A stretch of DNA of 64,000 nt from NCBI GenBank assembly GCA_020064725.1, contig JAGTWJ010000007.1:868001-932000 (forward strand), written 5' to 3'. This DNA comes from Drechslerella dactyloides (taxonomy: Eukaryota; Ascomycota; Orbiliomycetes; Orbiliales; Orbiliaceae). Under the pieces are notes generated by a model. That model was given only the letters and a program-made list of their open reading frames with translations. It had not been told where the DNA came from and made no database searches. A program made the position numbers and the translations under genes. Positions 1 through 12,328 of the stretch are shown here, piece by piece (positions within the stretch are counted from its first letter, which is position 1; the number at the start of each line of letters is the position of its first letter).

Positions 1-3000
1 TGTTCTGGGTGGCCAGAGGCCGCCAACCTGATCTTGTACAAGTCTAGATAGATATAAGAACATTTATTTTTACTTAATCGAGAAACCCCCGCCTGAATTT
101 AGATGTACAGGTTTAGATAGATAGATAGATGCTTACTGAAACTCTCTTCTCTCCTTCCTTTTCCATAAGGATATTTCTCCTTTATCCGCAGGTTTTCGAT
201 AAGAGTATTGTAATATAGGGAAGACTTAGTAGTAAGAACTTTACTTTTATAACATTAGATTCACTAATTCCCTTTAAATACTGTCTAAATGTTTTAAGGT
301 AATTAGGAAATTCTCTGCTACTTAAAGTAGATCTTATAAATCCCTATTTTTGTTTATATTTAGAGATATGCTCATCAATTGTATATTACCAGTCATTATA
401 AGTAAATCAAGTAATATTTATAAGGATAATACTTATATTTATTACTATTTTTCCTTATTATAATTGTTGAGTACTTTATAAGCTTTATAAACCTTTCTTG
501 ATAATTCAAACTTTAATAGTGGTTTTTTATAGTTTTTTTTTATAGTAAATAACACACAGTAATTTGCTTAATTTTATATAACTTAGGTAATAGACCCAGA
601 TTTTAATGTTCTTATGGTGTCTGATAATGAGGTAGATTATTTTTTAGTTAAAAGAGAATAGTATTGATTTTGATATATTTTTTAAGTCTCTTAGCTTGTA
701 GAAAGTCTTATAATATTATGTTATATTATAATTTTTTAAATTTTGATTTATTTTGTTCATATTACAGATACTACATATATTAGAGAGGGGTGCATGCTCT
801 AAATAGTTTTCCAACACCACAGTAAAAGAGTACTATATAGATCTATAGTTATATCTATAGTTACATCTATTAACAAACATAAATCAATTTATCCAATAAT
901 AAGAAAGTAAATAAAAAAAAATTAATATATAATATTATTGTTGGTAATACATATATAGAAGGCTTTTAGCTATAAGAAATACAAAAAAAGAGAGATTACT
1001 AATTCCTATGATAGTCATTTTAAATAAAATATATTTATTACCAATACTTTTTACATAGTATAATATAATTTATCATGTATCCTACTCCAAGACCTAGCAA
1101 AACTGTATCTGACTGTGATGCTGGACAAAGTAATCTTTACTATACAACCTAGTTATTATTAGACAATATTCTATGATAGCTACCCTGTTACAGTCCCAAA
1201 ACATAAGTCTTATCAATTAAAAATCAATCAAAATAAACAAAGAAGTATCTGAATTAATTTAATAACAATAAAAAAAAAGAGAACTTTTTTTAATCTTCTA
1301 ATTTATGATTTTCTCCCAAAACCTGGATTTCTAGGTTTATTTTATTTTGACTTAAAGGAAGAACAAAGTGATATTGATACCAAAAGTAACTAATTCAAAC
1401 TCAAGTATTAGAGAAACAGCACTATTAGAACTTATAAAAGTAGTAGTTGGGACAATGTTATAGGTTTGTGTGTTTAGAGCTAGGGCTAACACAGCAAAAG
1501 TAGTAGTATTTATATATATAGTGGTAGAAGTAGATATTTCAGTAAGTTCTGTTTTTATGTTGAAAAAGATGTTGTAATCGATATTAGTGTTGTTGGAGTG
1601 ATAATGGATATGGATATAATCATATTTTATAATTACAATTATAATAATAATAATAATAATTATTAGAATAAGCTACTAATATTGCTTGAGTAAAGTAGAA
1701 GTAGTGGTAATGGGGTTTCTAGTAATAATATCCATTATAGACAATGTTTTAGTTTTTATTCTAGTCTTTGTTTTAGTCTCTGTTCTTATGATGGTCGAAG
1801 GTTGTAATATAGAGTTTTGTTTTCTAAGTAGATCTTTTATATATTAACTTATAATTACTACTACAGCCAATATAGTGGTTGATAACAAAATAGTCAAGTC
1901 CTCTGAGGTCAAAAATTCAATAAAAGATATAGAAGGATTGGTAGTGGTTTTTGTGTATAAAGAGGACAATAGTATCAATAAATTAGTAATAGTTCTAGAG
2001 CAAAATAAATCACTATTAACTACAATATTACATAGTAGAGCAGATGTATCACTAATAAAAGCCAAGTATGTTAGTTTGTATTTCATAAATCTATAACTTG
2101 GAAGACCTTTTTGACTACAGTATAGTTCTTCTTTATAGATATCATTTCTTAAAGAATCTGCAAATGATTAGTGAAAACTAATAAATTATGGATTCTCTTA
2201 AAATCAAACACCGAACCCCAGAAAAAATGACAATAAAAAATGGTTATAAACAGAGATGATGGTTTGGTATTAGTAATTAGAGAGATATAATATACAAGAT
2301 TTCAATATATTATACTATGGTTAGCATAATAACAGAGGTAGCACCAGTACAGGTTTTATTAGAAAAATAGCAGCCATACAAGTCACCATCTTAATAGCAA
2401 ATAAAACCTACACCACAACCACTAATAAATGGCAAATTCAAACTGCTATAATATACAATAATACAAAAAGGGCTAGATTCTATCTCATCACATACCCTTT
2501 CAGATAAATCTAAACATCAGTTCTGCTGAGGGAATTTCGGCCAAGCTTACTATACTAGAGGCCAGATCCCTACATATACAGTAGCTTTACTGGCAGCAAA
2601 AAAATTAATAAAGACAGTAAGAGCAGTTCTGAATAACATTATAAACAAATAAAATTTAAAATTCTTAATAATAGTATAAAATTATACTATATATCACAAA
2701 TATTTATTAACAACTATCATACATAATCACTGACTACAGATTACAATCTGGGTTCACAAAGACTAATATATAGTTATCAAAGATATTTAGAACCTTAATT
2801 AATCAAATACAACAATTCTAGTTTTATAATTTCCTAACAATTTAAATCAAAGCAGCTTCGGAGTGATCTCATATAAAATTCTATAATACCAAGCTCAAAC
2901 TAAATATAGCGTGTTGTATTACATAGCAACTACAGTACCCACATAATTTTCACCAATTTAAACATTTACAAGAAACAAAGCATTATATAATATAAAAAAC

Positions 3001-3479
3001 AATAAATTTAACTAGTACCCCATATCAGCATATTCCATCCAATACAACCTAATTACTAATACAATTTATATATCCAAATTGATTCCTCTACTCTAGTCGT
3101 ATAGAACATAAAGCAGGCTAACCTCAAAAGGCTTACAGCAGCCTCACAGCTTCATACTGGCCAACCTTTTATATTATAAATTTATTAAAACTATTCCTAA
3201 TCAATCCTACCAGATTGTATAATACAAAAATATATACTAAAATATAAGTTGGTACCAGAGTGAAAGATGTTAGTTTTTTGGTATCTGGCTACAGTCCATC
3301 AGTCCATATAAATATTATTTAGAGAAGAGATTTTGGGTTGTTGGCAATTTTTTTGTTGCCTGGATTCAAACGACCAATCCTAATTTGTTCTCTGGCGCCA
3401 TTAATGTAACCTTAAGGTTTCAAATACTGTGATCGGTCATTCGGATTTTACTCCCTAGCTATTGGAGTGTTGCTAAGAC
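1..3479. other. AT-rich tract, no gene recognised
   Basis: The stretch is strongly AT-rich with stops in all frames. The first ~180 bases are of more normal composition and contain a short GATA repeat near 112-131. Overlapping small open frames at 1,844-2,096 on both strands have no recognisable motif. The composition matches the RIP-mutated transposons elsewhere in the window, so it is probably old repeat DNA, but I could not assign a family. Confidence 0.5.
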
Positions 3480-3707
3480 TGTTACACTTCAACCCAGGTC
3501 CGGGCTGAACGTACTTCACTCTGAAGTCTCTGACTCTCAGTCGCTACTGTACAGGGTTCTTAATGGAGGGAGATAGATATATACTGAGTACAGTAGTAAC
3601 CGTGGAATAGAGATACTCCATAGAGAGTCGTACTGTGTAGTTCGGGTGTCTGTATGGGGTCGAGGTCTATACAGGATCCCTGGGTATTGGGCTGTTATTC
3701 CATAACA
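3480..3707. repeat. Short LTR remnant related to the 690 bp Gypsy LTR
   Basis: This 228 bp segment begins TGTTACACTT and ends CATAACA, matching both ends of the LTRs at 17,762-18,451 and 28,257-28,946. Shared blocks include CTGACTCTCAG and the terminal CTGTTAT-CCATAACA part. About 460 bp of the long LTR's middle is missing. Unlike those LTRs it keeps most C and G, so it is hardly touched by RIP. The 5 bp on each side (AAGAC and GCTAT) do not match, so it is not a clean solo LTR with a target duplication. It could be a deleted solo LTR or a related short LTR family. Confidence 0.7.
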
Positions 3708-3949
3708 GCTATATTCCGTAGATGGCTCCTGAACTTGGAAACCAAACAATCCGCTCCATGTCAATCACTAAATAACAGTACTAAATACCCAGAAATAACA
3801 ACGAACAAACGAATATCAAGTGATTATAAATAATATATAAAATATGATAATAAACATAGTAAAACAATACGCTTACTCCCACAAAGTTGAATGAGCATTT
3901 CATACGATACGGACGTGCATCACCTGTGAAATATAGCCTATTGCTTGGC

Positions 3950-4664
3950 TACCGGGCGTCCCAGGCTTTCTTCTTCGTATAGAGAACCTGCACATTACAC
4001 CACCCCTTCAGTCCCTCCAGCCCATTCTCCACCCAACCCCACTACTCTTCCACCCGCCGAACGGTACGGACGGAATAAGGCTCATATGTTCGTTAATCCA
4101 AACAGTGCCGGCCGCTAGGCTTCTTGCCCTCCTCTCCACTTTCTCAATATCCTTACCCCAGACCGAAGCGCCGAGACCCATATCGGTATTATTGGCGCGT
4201 GCTAAGGCTTCCTCTTCGGTTGTCCCTATTGCCACTGGTAAGATCGGCCCTAACTCGCGGACTAAGTCAGCGTTACGCCATTACTGATAGACATCTATCT
4301 ATATGGCACACATAGATACGGATAGTGCCTCACCGAAAGGCTCCTCCATCATAATCCTGCTCGAATCGCCAGGCTCCACTACATCATCGGCTCGATGAAG
4401 AAACCTCACAAGCAATTTGGAAAATCCATCTGCCTCTTCCGTCACTGCTTTGCCGAATCGTAACAATGCCGCCTTCCGTTCCTCTCCCGGCGTGACGGCC
4501 CATCCTTTGAATGCCTTACGGGCAGCGAAGACAGCGAGATCTAGGTCTGCCTGGGTGGACACTGGGACTGGAGGATTGGGTTCTTTGGTGGACGGATTGA
4601 CGGAGTACCGGGTTTGAGCGGTGGTGTGCGGCTTGCCAGCGATGGTGTTTGTAAGGTCGTCCAA
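3950..4664 (-). pseudogene. Aldehyde dehydrogenase pseudogene with large internal deletion
   Basis: Reading leftward from an ATG at 4,664, the first ~85 residues match the N-terminus of NAD(P)-dependent aldehyde dehydrogenases (motifs SVNPSTKEPN, AARKAFKGWA, GEERKAALLRF). The reading then jumps to a C-terminal-like segment (MEEPFG), hits stops, and resumes near 4,283-4,008 with GPILPV, ALARANNTDMGLGASVWGKD, AGTVWINEH and PFGGWKSSGVG. A frameshift near 4,030 is needed to read the usual end, VENGLEGLKGWCNVQVLY. The cofactor-binding and catalytic centre (Glu and Cys motifs) is absent, so about 300 of the family's ~480-500 residues are missing. Base composition is normal, so this looks like deletion and drift more than RIP. 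The family call is firm; the substrate is unknown. Confidence 0.85.
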
Positions 4665-4918
4665 CGGAGTGTCATCTGGAGGAGTTCGTTCCCGGACGAA
4701 GACTTAAGCGATAATCAGTCTAATCAACTGTTCAAACCAAAGTCGGCTTCTAAGTTTTGATGCCCTTCAGTACTATCTTGCCGGTATCGATGAGTTCAAA
4801 TGTCAGCCTTTTATAACCTGGGGAAGGCTCCGACAAGCACACCGCTCGCGCTTCCGTGGTGACGAAGATCTTCGGTTTGAATTCCCCAACTTGGAATGCG
4901 CTTGCGTGGCCAACCTAG
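4665..4918. other. Normal-composition spacer upstream of the ALDH pseudogene
   Basis: The spacer is GC-normal. On the minus strand it holds a short open stretch (peptide FELIDTGKIVLKGIKT) that I cannot assign. It may be 5' flank of the pseudogene or a fragment of another gene. Confidence 0.3.
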
Positions 4919-5153
4919 CACCCGGGTGACAGTAAAAAGTAAACAACATACGAGCAAACACCAATTTTCAAACTGCTATAATTCCATTAGTTCTGAGTGA
5001 AAAAATTAATTTCGAGCTTTTAAAGATTCTCAAAATACTAGAGAATCCTTTTCCTAAATTTTATTTGGAGTTGTGCTGGTTGGTTGTGTTGTGAGGTTGA
5101 TGGAGAGTATTCGTTAATTCTCGGGTTGTTCACTTTTTGTTGTCACCCGGGTG
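4919..5153. mobile_element. MITE, copy 1 (CACCCGGGTG termini)
   Basis: This 235 bp non-coding element has imperfect terminal inverted repeats of about 29 bp that start CACCCGGGTGACA at the left and end TGTCACCCGGGTG at the right. It is flanked by the direct repeat CCTAG (4,914-4,918 and 5,154-5,158), a 5 bp target duplication. A second copy in opposite orientation lies at 13,828-14,063, and the two align along their full length. No reading frame is present, so it must depend on a transposase from elsewhere. The outermost 10 bp are themselves palindromic. The superfamily is unclear. Confidence 0.85.
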
Positions 5154-6090
5154 CCTAGCAACAGAACGAAGGAAGAATTCGAGATTCTAGAGGGCGAATT
5201 TGTGCAGCGAAATCCCAATCCAGCGACAGTGGAATTAATATTAATCGACGACAATAACCGACAGCCTTATTGGGTCTTAATATGAGACGACACGAAAAAC
5301 ACACCACTGTTTGCTTGTTTTATATTGTAGCAGAGTTTATTATTGCTTGAGCTATTATTAACTGTCTTTATATAGGTAAATTTGTTGGGCGCCTTCCTAT
5401 TTCGCCTAACTAAGTTCGGCTATGATTGCGTCAAACTTCGGCTGTGAACGGCTTGAGAATATCTGAATGGCTCATAAGGGATCTTATAGTAAACAGAGTG
5501 GTGGAAGGTAAGGCATATAATCCTATAATTCTTTAACTTGTGTGCGATATCCTAAATGCTTTGTCTCCGAGATCAACTGGATCTAGCGTAGATGGTAGGT
5601 GCGCAATCGTGAGGCTAAGCTAAGACTGGACACACCGTCCAGCGATGGCATAGCCGACTGCTCATACATGCTTGCGGAAACTGCAGAGATTTAAACGCCA
5701 CATTTGTCCAATTAGATATCAAATCCTTGTTTCCGATCCGATATCCATATGATAAGACAATAGCACGAAAAGCAAAGAACACAAACAGAAGCGTGCTTCA
5801 TCAGGACCCGATATCGGCCAATGCTAAGGATGGCACGACATATGCACGTTTATGTGTTATTTTTTCGGGTTTACATGCTCAGGTAGGAATATATGTAATA
5901 TAAGCCGCATTCGGTTCCTGAGCCGCCTTGACGAATCAGGATGCCTCTGTGAGTTCCAATTTTGTCATCCACATCGTCTTGAGACCTGCCTGATATGTAT
6001 GCGGGCTATGCCTACTTGATAGAGGTACTCCATCTATCGAAGAATACCAGTTTGAGTAACGCTAACACCACCAAGACTACATTAGATATC
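5154..6090. other. Mixed-composition spacer, no gene
   Basis: Composition is near normal, with no reading frame of useful length and no recognisable protein motif. It may hold old repeat or gene remnants. Confidence 0.4.
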
Positions 6091-7690
6091 AAGGCACACT
6101 CATTTTATTAACAAACAGGATTTATTAGATAATTACGCTATATCGACAATTTCCTTAAATCTAAGCACCAATTATTTCCTAACTACATTTAACAAATCTC
6201 CAGAATATATTTAGTATTACAATATTAAGAATTTAGAAATATTAATAATATGCTAGTATACAAGTTATTATTATAGGAAACCCTTTTAATAAGTCTATAT
6301 TAATCAGTTTATGTATGTAGGAGAAACAAACTAAAGAGGCCTTATAATAGGTACTAATTTATGCTTTTTATAATAGTGGTACAATGAGTAAGTATCCTCC
6401 ATTCTTCAAAACTAAGATGTTTTGTTACATGATGATTTTTGTCAGCTATACAATTATTATAAAATAAATCAACTAACTTTATCTAAAATAATAAGCTAAT
6501 TGACGATTGACAAAGGATTTGTAATATTAAATTAATAAATAGGTATACATTAACTATATATATATTGTATATATCTGCCTCTACCTACAATAATATCCTC
6601 TCACAAGTTATAACCAACAAAATACTTTTTCTCTATTCTATATCTACTCCTAATTCCTATCCTTCTTCGAAAGAAAGATCTAACATATCTGGACAACAAA
6701 ATCCCCAAATCTGTAATAACTATTAAAAAAATAAATAAAAAATGTCTATAAATCTGAAGAAACCCTACTAGATGATTTTATATATTAATAATTAATTTGT
6801 AATTTAATGTATAAAATATTCTGATAATAATAGAATATAAGTTTATATCTATTATAAGAAATATAGTTATATTAATTGTTTTATATATTAATTAATACTT
6901 CTAATAAAATATAAAAAAAAGGTCTAGAATAATGTAAAATATAATAAATACTACAAAGACTATAAATCTATAAGAAAAAAAAAAGAAAATCATGTAAGAA
7001 ACAATTGATGGCCATGAAAGCTTAGAGGATTCCGAATATTTAGTACACATTTTTATATGGGCTCTGGCTAAATCTATGTGACTGATGTGTTTAAATTGGT
7101 GGCTAGTGCTCTCCTTTAATAAGGCTATTGCATACTTATAATAGTAAGGGAGCTTTGAACTAGTAATAACAAAACTATTATTCTTTCTACATCTGCCTGA
7201 TTGGTGATATTTATTTTTATTAGATTCTAATAGCTCCAATTATTTTAGAAAGAATTAGTTCTTTTGTTGTATATTTATAAATAAAATGTTTCTACCCCTA
7301 GAATTGTTTTAAAAATATCTGTATTAAATAATGCTAAAAATAGAAAGTTTCTATATAAGAACATAAAATAAAGTGGGGAAAATTTTATGTTAGTTTGTTA
7401 TTAATTTAGCAGCAGTATAAGACATACTCTACACTTTAATTAGGCAATATTCCTTCACTTATAATATTTACAGGAGTAGATATGATTTCAAATAATCTAC
7501 CTTTTATTGTTCATTGCCAATCTATTAAGTTAGTAATTTCAATTTTTAGGAATTCCTATATTAGTTTTCTTTTAATGTACCACTTTTGCCCCTCTTTATT
7601 AGGTATTAAATAATTCTGTTGGTGGTATTATGTGCATTATATATTTGAATACACACCTTTCTGCTCCATATACTATTTTAATGTCTTGCT
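6091..7690. other. AT-rich tract, no gene recognised
   Basis: AT-rich DNA like the RIP-mutated repeats. A 112-codon frame at 6,901-7,239 (minus) has strongly biased, lysine/isoleucine/phenylalanine-rich content and looks like a chance frame. Confidence 0.45.
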
Positions 7691-8671
7691 CAGCTTCCCT
7701 TTCTTCATTTCTTGCTCCGAATAGCGCCCGGATGAACACATGACCATCCCAGAGCTAGCAGAAAAGTAAAAAGCAATAAGAATTCGAGATTCATGGTTTG
7801 CAGGGGAAGATGGTGTTTTCCGCGAACGAGATGGAGCTTGGTTGAAATGCATGGTGCCGTCAGATATATTATCTGGCCTCGACGTAGTCTCAAGGGGCCG
7901 GGTCGAGCAAATTCCTTCTAACTTCAGGAACTATAGCGCATTTACTGACTTATATCATATTAAAGAACAATTACCTAACGTCTACTAGAATATTTTGGAT
8001 TTTTTTCTCTCTTGTCTTCCACCGCCGCCCCTACTTAAGGGCAAAAATATTTCTAGCTTGAGAGCATGACAGGGAACCATCGCAACGCAGCTTGTGCTGG
8101 TTGCACCAACGCTATATGTTGCACTAAAGAAGCTGTAAACTATTCGTATCCAAGCTCGTAAGCACCCACTCATACGCTCACAAAATCTTACCAGGTATGC
8201 GGAATGGTTATGCGGAGCAGGTCGAGCAAGTTTGGCCACTCTGGCAACATTTGCATGCGCTAGTGCAACGGAGCCCAACACGTGGCTCGCAGACAACGGT
8301 GCAGTGGACCTGGGTGAATCCATTGAACGGTATTCCGACTGGTGTCTCTAGGATATCCGGATATGTACAGGACGCGCGATGAATGCTCCAATTGGTGCAG
8401 TCAGGTACGTGTGTGATATCCTGAGATAGGCATGTAATGCCGCGACAGGGTTAAAAGTTCGAGCTTTGCTCCACTGGTGGGATCTGCGTGCACATCAGGT
8501 GGGAGGTCGTGCCTCTTAGTAGCTCGACTGAGCGAGGGCCTGAGGACGATGGTCTGCTAGGTTAATTTCCAATTCCATTAGATACCTCCTCTCACAGTGT
8601 TCGGACGGGCCGGCTAATAATACTAGAAGGAATGTCTTGTAATCGTTGGACAAATTTGAATGTGTTGTCTA
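7691..8671. other. GC-normal island, no confident gene
   Basis: An island of ordinary composition between AT-rich tracts. Frames at 7,985-8,323 (minus) and 8,197-8,382 (plus) overlap each other and carry no motif I recognise. It may contain decayed single-copy gene sequence. It ends exactly at the TA target site of the element starting at 8,672. Confidence 0.4.
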
Positions 8672-10731
8672 ACGTCGTTCACCACTAAGCGAAAATCACC
8701 ACCAATGCAAAAACAGCTAGTGTGAGTGGTTCTCCTTCCCCTCATCAAACAGACCCCCTTTTACTTCCTCACTTTCTATAAACTCACTTCTCCTTATATC
8801 TACCTTATTTGTCTTTCATTTTCTAGCACTATTTATACAGTATTTATTAAAAACAGCCAAATACAATATAAAAATAAACAAATCTGGAGAAAGAAGAGAA
8901 AATATAAGCTACTTTCCAAATATATAAGAATAAAAAGATAATTATTAGTAAGGCTGCTGAAATGTATAAAGTCCTATACTCAATGTTATAGCATTGTACC
9001 AATAGGTATAAATCTTATAAAGATTATAAATAATAGTTATTATTATAGTTGCTAACAGCTATACAAGAGAAGGTTCTCTTAAAATATATAATTAAACTCT
9101 GGAGTTACAACTTCCTACCTTAATATGATCTTATCTGTTTAATAGTTTTAATATTTGCTGGGCATTCAATAAGCAAAAATTGGGTTACTAGATTCCTTGG
9201 ATGATATTCTAAATTTATATTAGTATATAATTATATACTTAATAATAATAGAGGAAAAGCTAATAATATTAAAACTATAATATATTAGTTTATATTTTTC
9301 TATAATATTATTAAAAAGTATAAGATTTTACCTTTTAATATATGGAATATTAATAAGAAGAGTTTTATAATTAGAATAGCAAAAGCTACTTCTATTATAA
9401 TACCTATAATTTCAAAGTAAGATTGATTTTATATTTATAATAGTAATAGAGAAAGTATTACTATAATAGAATATATATTAATATCTAAAGAATATTATTC
9501 TTTTATGATAATATTTGCAAGTAAGGTTCATATACTTAATTAATATTATAAATGAGATGTATATAAAGGTTGGTAGTAGGTTTTTAGTAGTAAAAATATG
9601 ATAAATGAAGATCTTACTTTCTAATAATTACAATAATGTTTTGAGCTAATATCCTCATAAATTGTAGGTTATAATAAGTAGTGTTTATAATGGCTATTGC
9701 TGCTTGATGGCTATGGTAGCCATGTTAGCGAAGCCTTTATTAAATTTTGTAAGGATAAACAAGTAATTTTGTTCTACCTACTGTATATTTAATGTATTAT
9801 CTATAGCTGCTTGATGTTGGCTTATTTAACTACTATTCCAAGGTATATAGTAATATTGTTGCCTTCTACTACTATATAGAAAGGACTGGGATTGAGAAGT
9901 AAGAGTTTATTAATCTTATATATCAAGTATGCCTTGATTCATTCAACAACATAATAATTACTGGAGGGTGGAAAGACACCGGCTTTGTCCTATTTAATGT
10001 TTTGTGTATATTTGAGTAAATCCCTAGCTTTACTAAGGCAAATTATATATAATTACTTGAGGTGATTGTACTAGATATAAGAATGACAATAGTAATAAGC
10101 TGTATTATTTCTACCCTAGTGCTGTTGCAATATCTTGTTAAGTATAGTAATGATCTTTGATAGGTGTTTAATAGCATTCTTAATTCTCTACTACAATACA
10201 AATTTAACAAAATAATAAAAATAACAGAGGCATCATATATAAGAGAGTTACTGCTGCACACAGCTAATAGTAAGCTGTAGTAAGCTATAAATAAGTATGT
10301 AAATGAGTGCCTTAGTGGGTGAAAGTATTTATCAAAGGCACACATACTAGCTGATATTGATGTCATAGCAGCTATCAAGCATACTAATAAGCAGCCTACA
10401 AGGTCTATTACTTGCTCATAAGTGTGTGCAGCTACTGCTATAAGTAGTAACAATAACAGCAAGCCTATCAGCCTAATAGTGCTGTTATCACCAGGGGCGT
10501 TTATCATGCTGGGGATTTACTAATGTGTTGTATTTGTTGTATTTTTTGTTTTTATAGCACACCTACCACCAATAATATTTAATAATAGTAGCTAGAAGTA
10601 TTTGTTATAATAATATTCTGTTTTTATTCTGTTTTTCTATGGGAATCACACGTATTTGCGGAAAAAATCCGGAATCTCGGTTTTTTCGTTTTTCGCGTTG
10701 GTGGTGATTTTCGCTTAGTGGTGAACGACGT
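8672..10731 (+). mobile_element. RIP-decayed Fot1/Pogo-like DNA transposon (second family)
   Basis: The ends form inverted repeats of about 43 bp starting ACGTCGTTCACCACTAAGCG, with mismatches only in the inner part, and are flanked by TA on both sides (8,670-8,671 and 10,732-10,733). The length is 2,060 bp. Inside, on the plus strand, a broken transposase can be read. Near 9,344-9,400 is a degraded first DDE motif (NINKKSFIIRIAKAT, Asp apparently turned to Asn). Near 9,440-9,520 is a block like the family's GNRE-W-TII region. At 9,697-9,726 LLLLDGYGSH contains the second Asp, and near 9,807-9,824 LLDVGLF contains the third. The second and third Asp codons are 107 bases apart, so a one-base shift lies between them. 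Many stops and transitions make it inactive. It shares the ACGT terminus with the element at 35,663 but is a different family. Confidence 0.85.
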
Positions 10732-12328
10732 TAGTGGCGATAGTAGCGACAATTGGTAATCGTATGGTAGCATCAAAATCACCTTGCTGCAATAGGGCCA
10801 GCGCACAGCAATAAGCCACAAAATCGGACAGAAATCTCCACCGCAAATATATCTAATACTAAATGCTGTAGTGTCTTTAGATCTATAATTCTGAAGGTTG
10901 CACTTTCGAAGAGGGACACATAGTACAGGCTCGGGTTTATATTGTAGACCCCAGATTGGCTAGACGTTGTTATTCAGCTTTGGAGTGATTTGCACTAGGT
11001 ATGGATAAGTCATCCAATGAGCAGACAAAAGCTAAGCAAGTGTCTGGATAATGTTTAAAACTCTGTGAATATGGGCATAAAAGGTCTACCACAGATCAGT
11101 GATATTGTATGGCCTAAAACTGCTGTAGCTTAAAAATAACAAACTTAATACTTATTAACTAAACGAAATATTGCTTGTAGGTATTCTGATATAGTGCTAT
11201 ATATACTATCTACTCCTTATGCTATTATTCTAGGGTTACTTTCGCGGCCTTTTTAGCTTAAGTGTAAGCAAGTGTTCGGAATCTCTGACTTCTTTTATCC
11301 TACCCTTGTTAATTCATCCGTATTAAAAAGGCGTCGATTTCGATCTGCCAGATCCGGCGCATCATCACCCAAAATGCAGGGTCAAGTGTGCTCTTGTTCC
11401 AGCGCTTCTGCTTTCCATAGCTAGTCAGCTAGCGACCCGAGAAAAAAAGAATTATATTTTGATTCCGCGTTAACGAACGACAGCGGAGATTTGGATTCGG
11501 AAAGAACGCAGACATCTCTTCTAAACTCTGGGAAAGCGGGATCTATGAATGGACTGTAGTAACAGAGATGGAGTGGTTTTGATAAAATATAAACCAATTC
11601 TACGGACAATTAAGCTAGCCGATCCCCATGGATTAACTCGGAAGGAAAGCGACCCATATCGGGGTCTTAATCTTGGAGGATCAAGTGGCCTGATTGGGAC
11701 GGGACCAACCAATCATTTTGGTTCAGAGCTTTGACTCTCGAGGAATATACGATATACAATTACTAATCGCCGTCCACTTTTCTAAACTGGTTAGCTTTAT
11801 TAGCTCATTATTGCACCGAACTAAAGCGCATTTTCTCTAGAACTGGAGGTCTTTCCCGACACTTATTTTCGAGGTGTCTGAATCCTTGCAATGAACAATG
11901 GACGCAGCTCCTCAAGCAAAGACCAATATTAGATACACATGTATGTATTACTATGTAAAGTACATTCTTATGTTGAATGAATAAAGAAAAGAAAACAAAA
12001 AGAAACCATATATTTTGGGGCATGGAATCTAAGAAATGTTCTTTCTATTGGCATGTGAGTCGAATTACGGGTGTTTCCATGACCCCTATATCCGCGGAGA
12101 AGTGTTTTACTAATAAGCAAAGCCCCAGAAGCTAATTTTAATAGGAGTAGCTTTTCCAAAATACTCTGAGCTCATTTTATATGCTATTAGTGGCGGTTGG
12201 AGCTGTTGAAGTGGTTGCGATCGCAAAATCTGTCCGGTTGTTGGGTGCGTCCGGTTAAGGGATAAAATACGTTACTGCTCGCCGACCTTACGTTATATAT
12301 CTATAATAATATTATAATAATCTCTATA
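10732..12328. other. Spacer between two transposons, no gene
   Basis: Composition changes from AT-rich (to ~11,220) to normal (11,220-12,290). It contains one copy of a short dispersed repeat at 10,937-11,029, listed separately. The overlapping small frames at 11,421-12,159 show no recognisable motif. Confidence 0.4.
10937..11029 (+). repeat. Dispersed coding-like repeat, copy 1 (mutated)
   Basis: About 93 bp align with 17,420-17,519 in the same orientation, sharing CCAGATTGGCTAGAC and AAGTCATCCAATG. Differences are mostly transitions consistent with RIP (for example CTTCGG against CTTTGG). Read through, it gives a degraded form of the peptide seen in copy 2. The source of the repeat is unknown. 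Confidence 0.6.

Noticed and set aside
1..130. Possible telomeric or LTR end at the window start (GATA repeats, TGTT start)
   Set aside because: The GATA run is short and not a fungal telomere repeat, and no partner LTR was found in the window.
4105..4617. Plus-strand frames over the ALDH pseudogene
   Set aside because: They are antisense shadows of the recognisable minus-strand ALDH reading.
6901..7239. 112-codon minus-strand frame
   Set aside because: Biased composition with a phenylalanine-rich tail and AT-rich surroundings. No recognisable domain.
10043..10507. 154-codon minus-strand frame within the 8,672-10,731 element
   Set aside because: It lies inside a RIP-decayed transposon opposite the transposase strand, is leucine/isoleucine/tyrosine-rich and has no family motif. 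RIP-skewed composition can open long chance frames.
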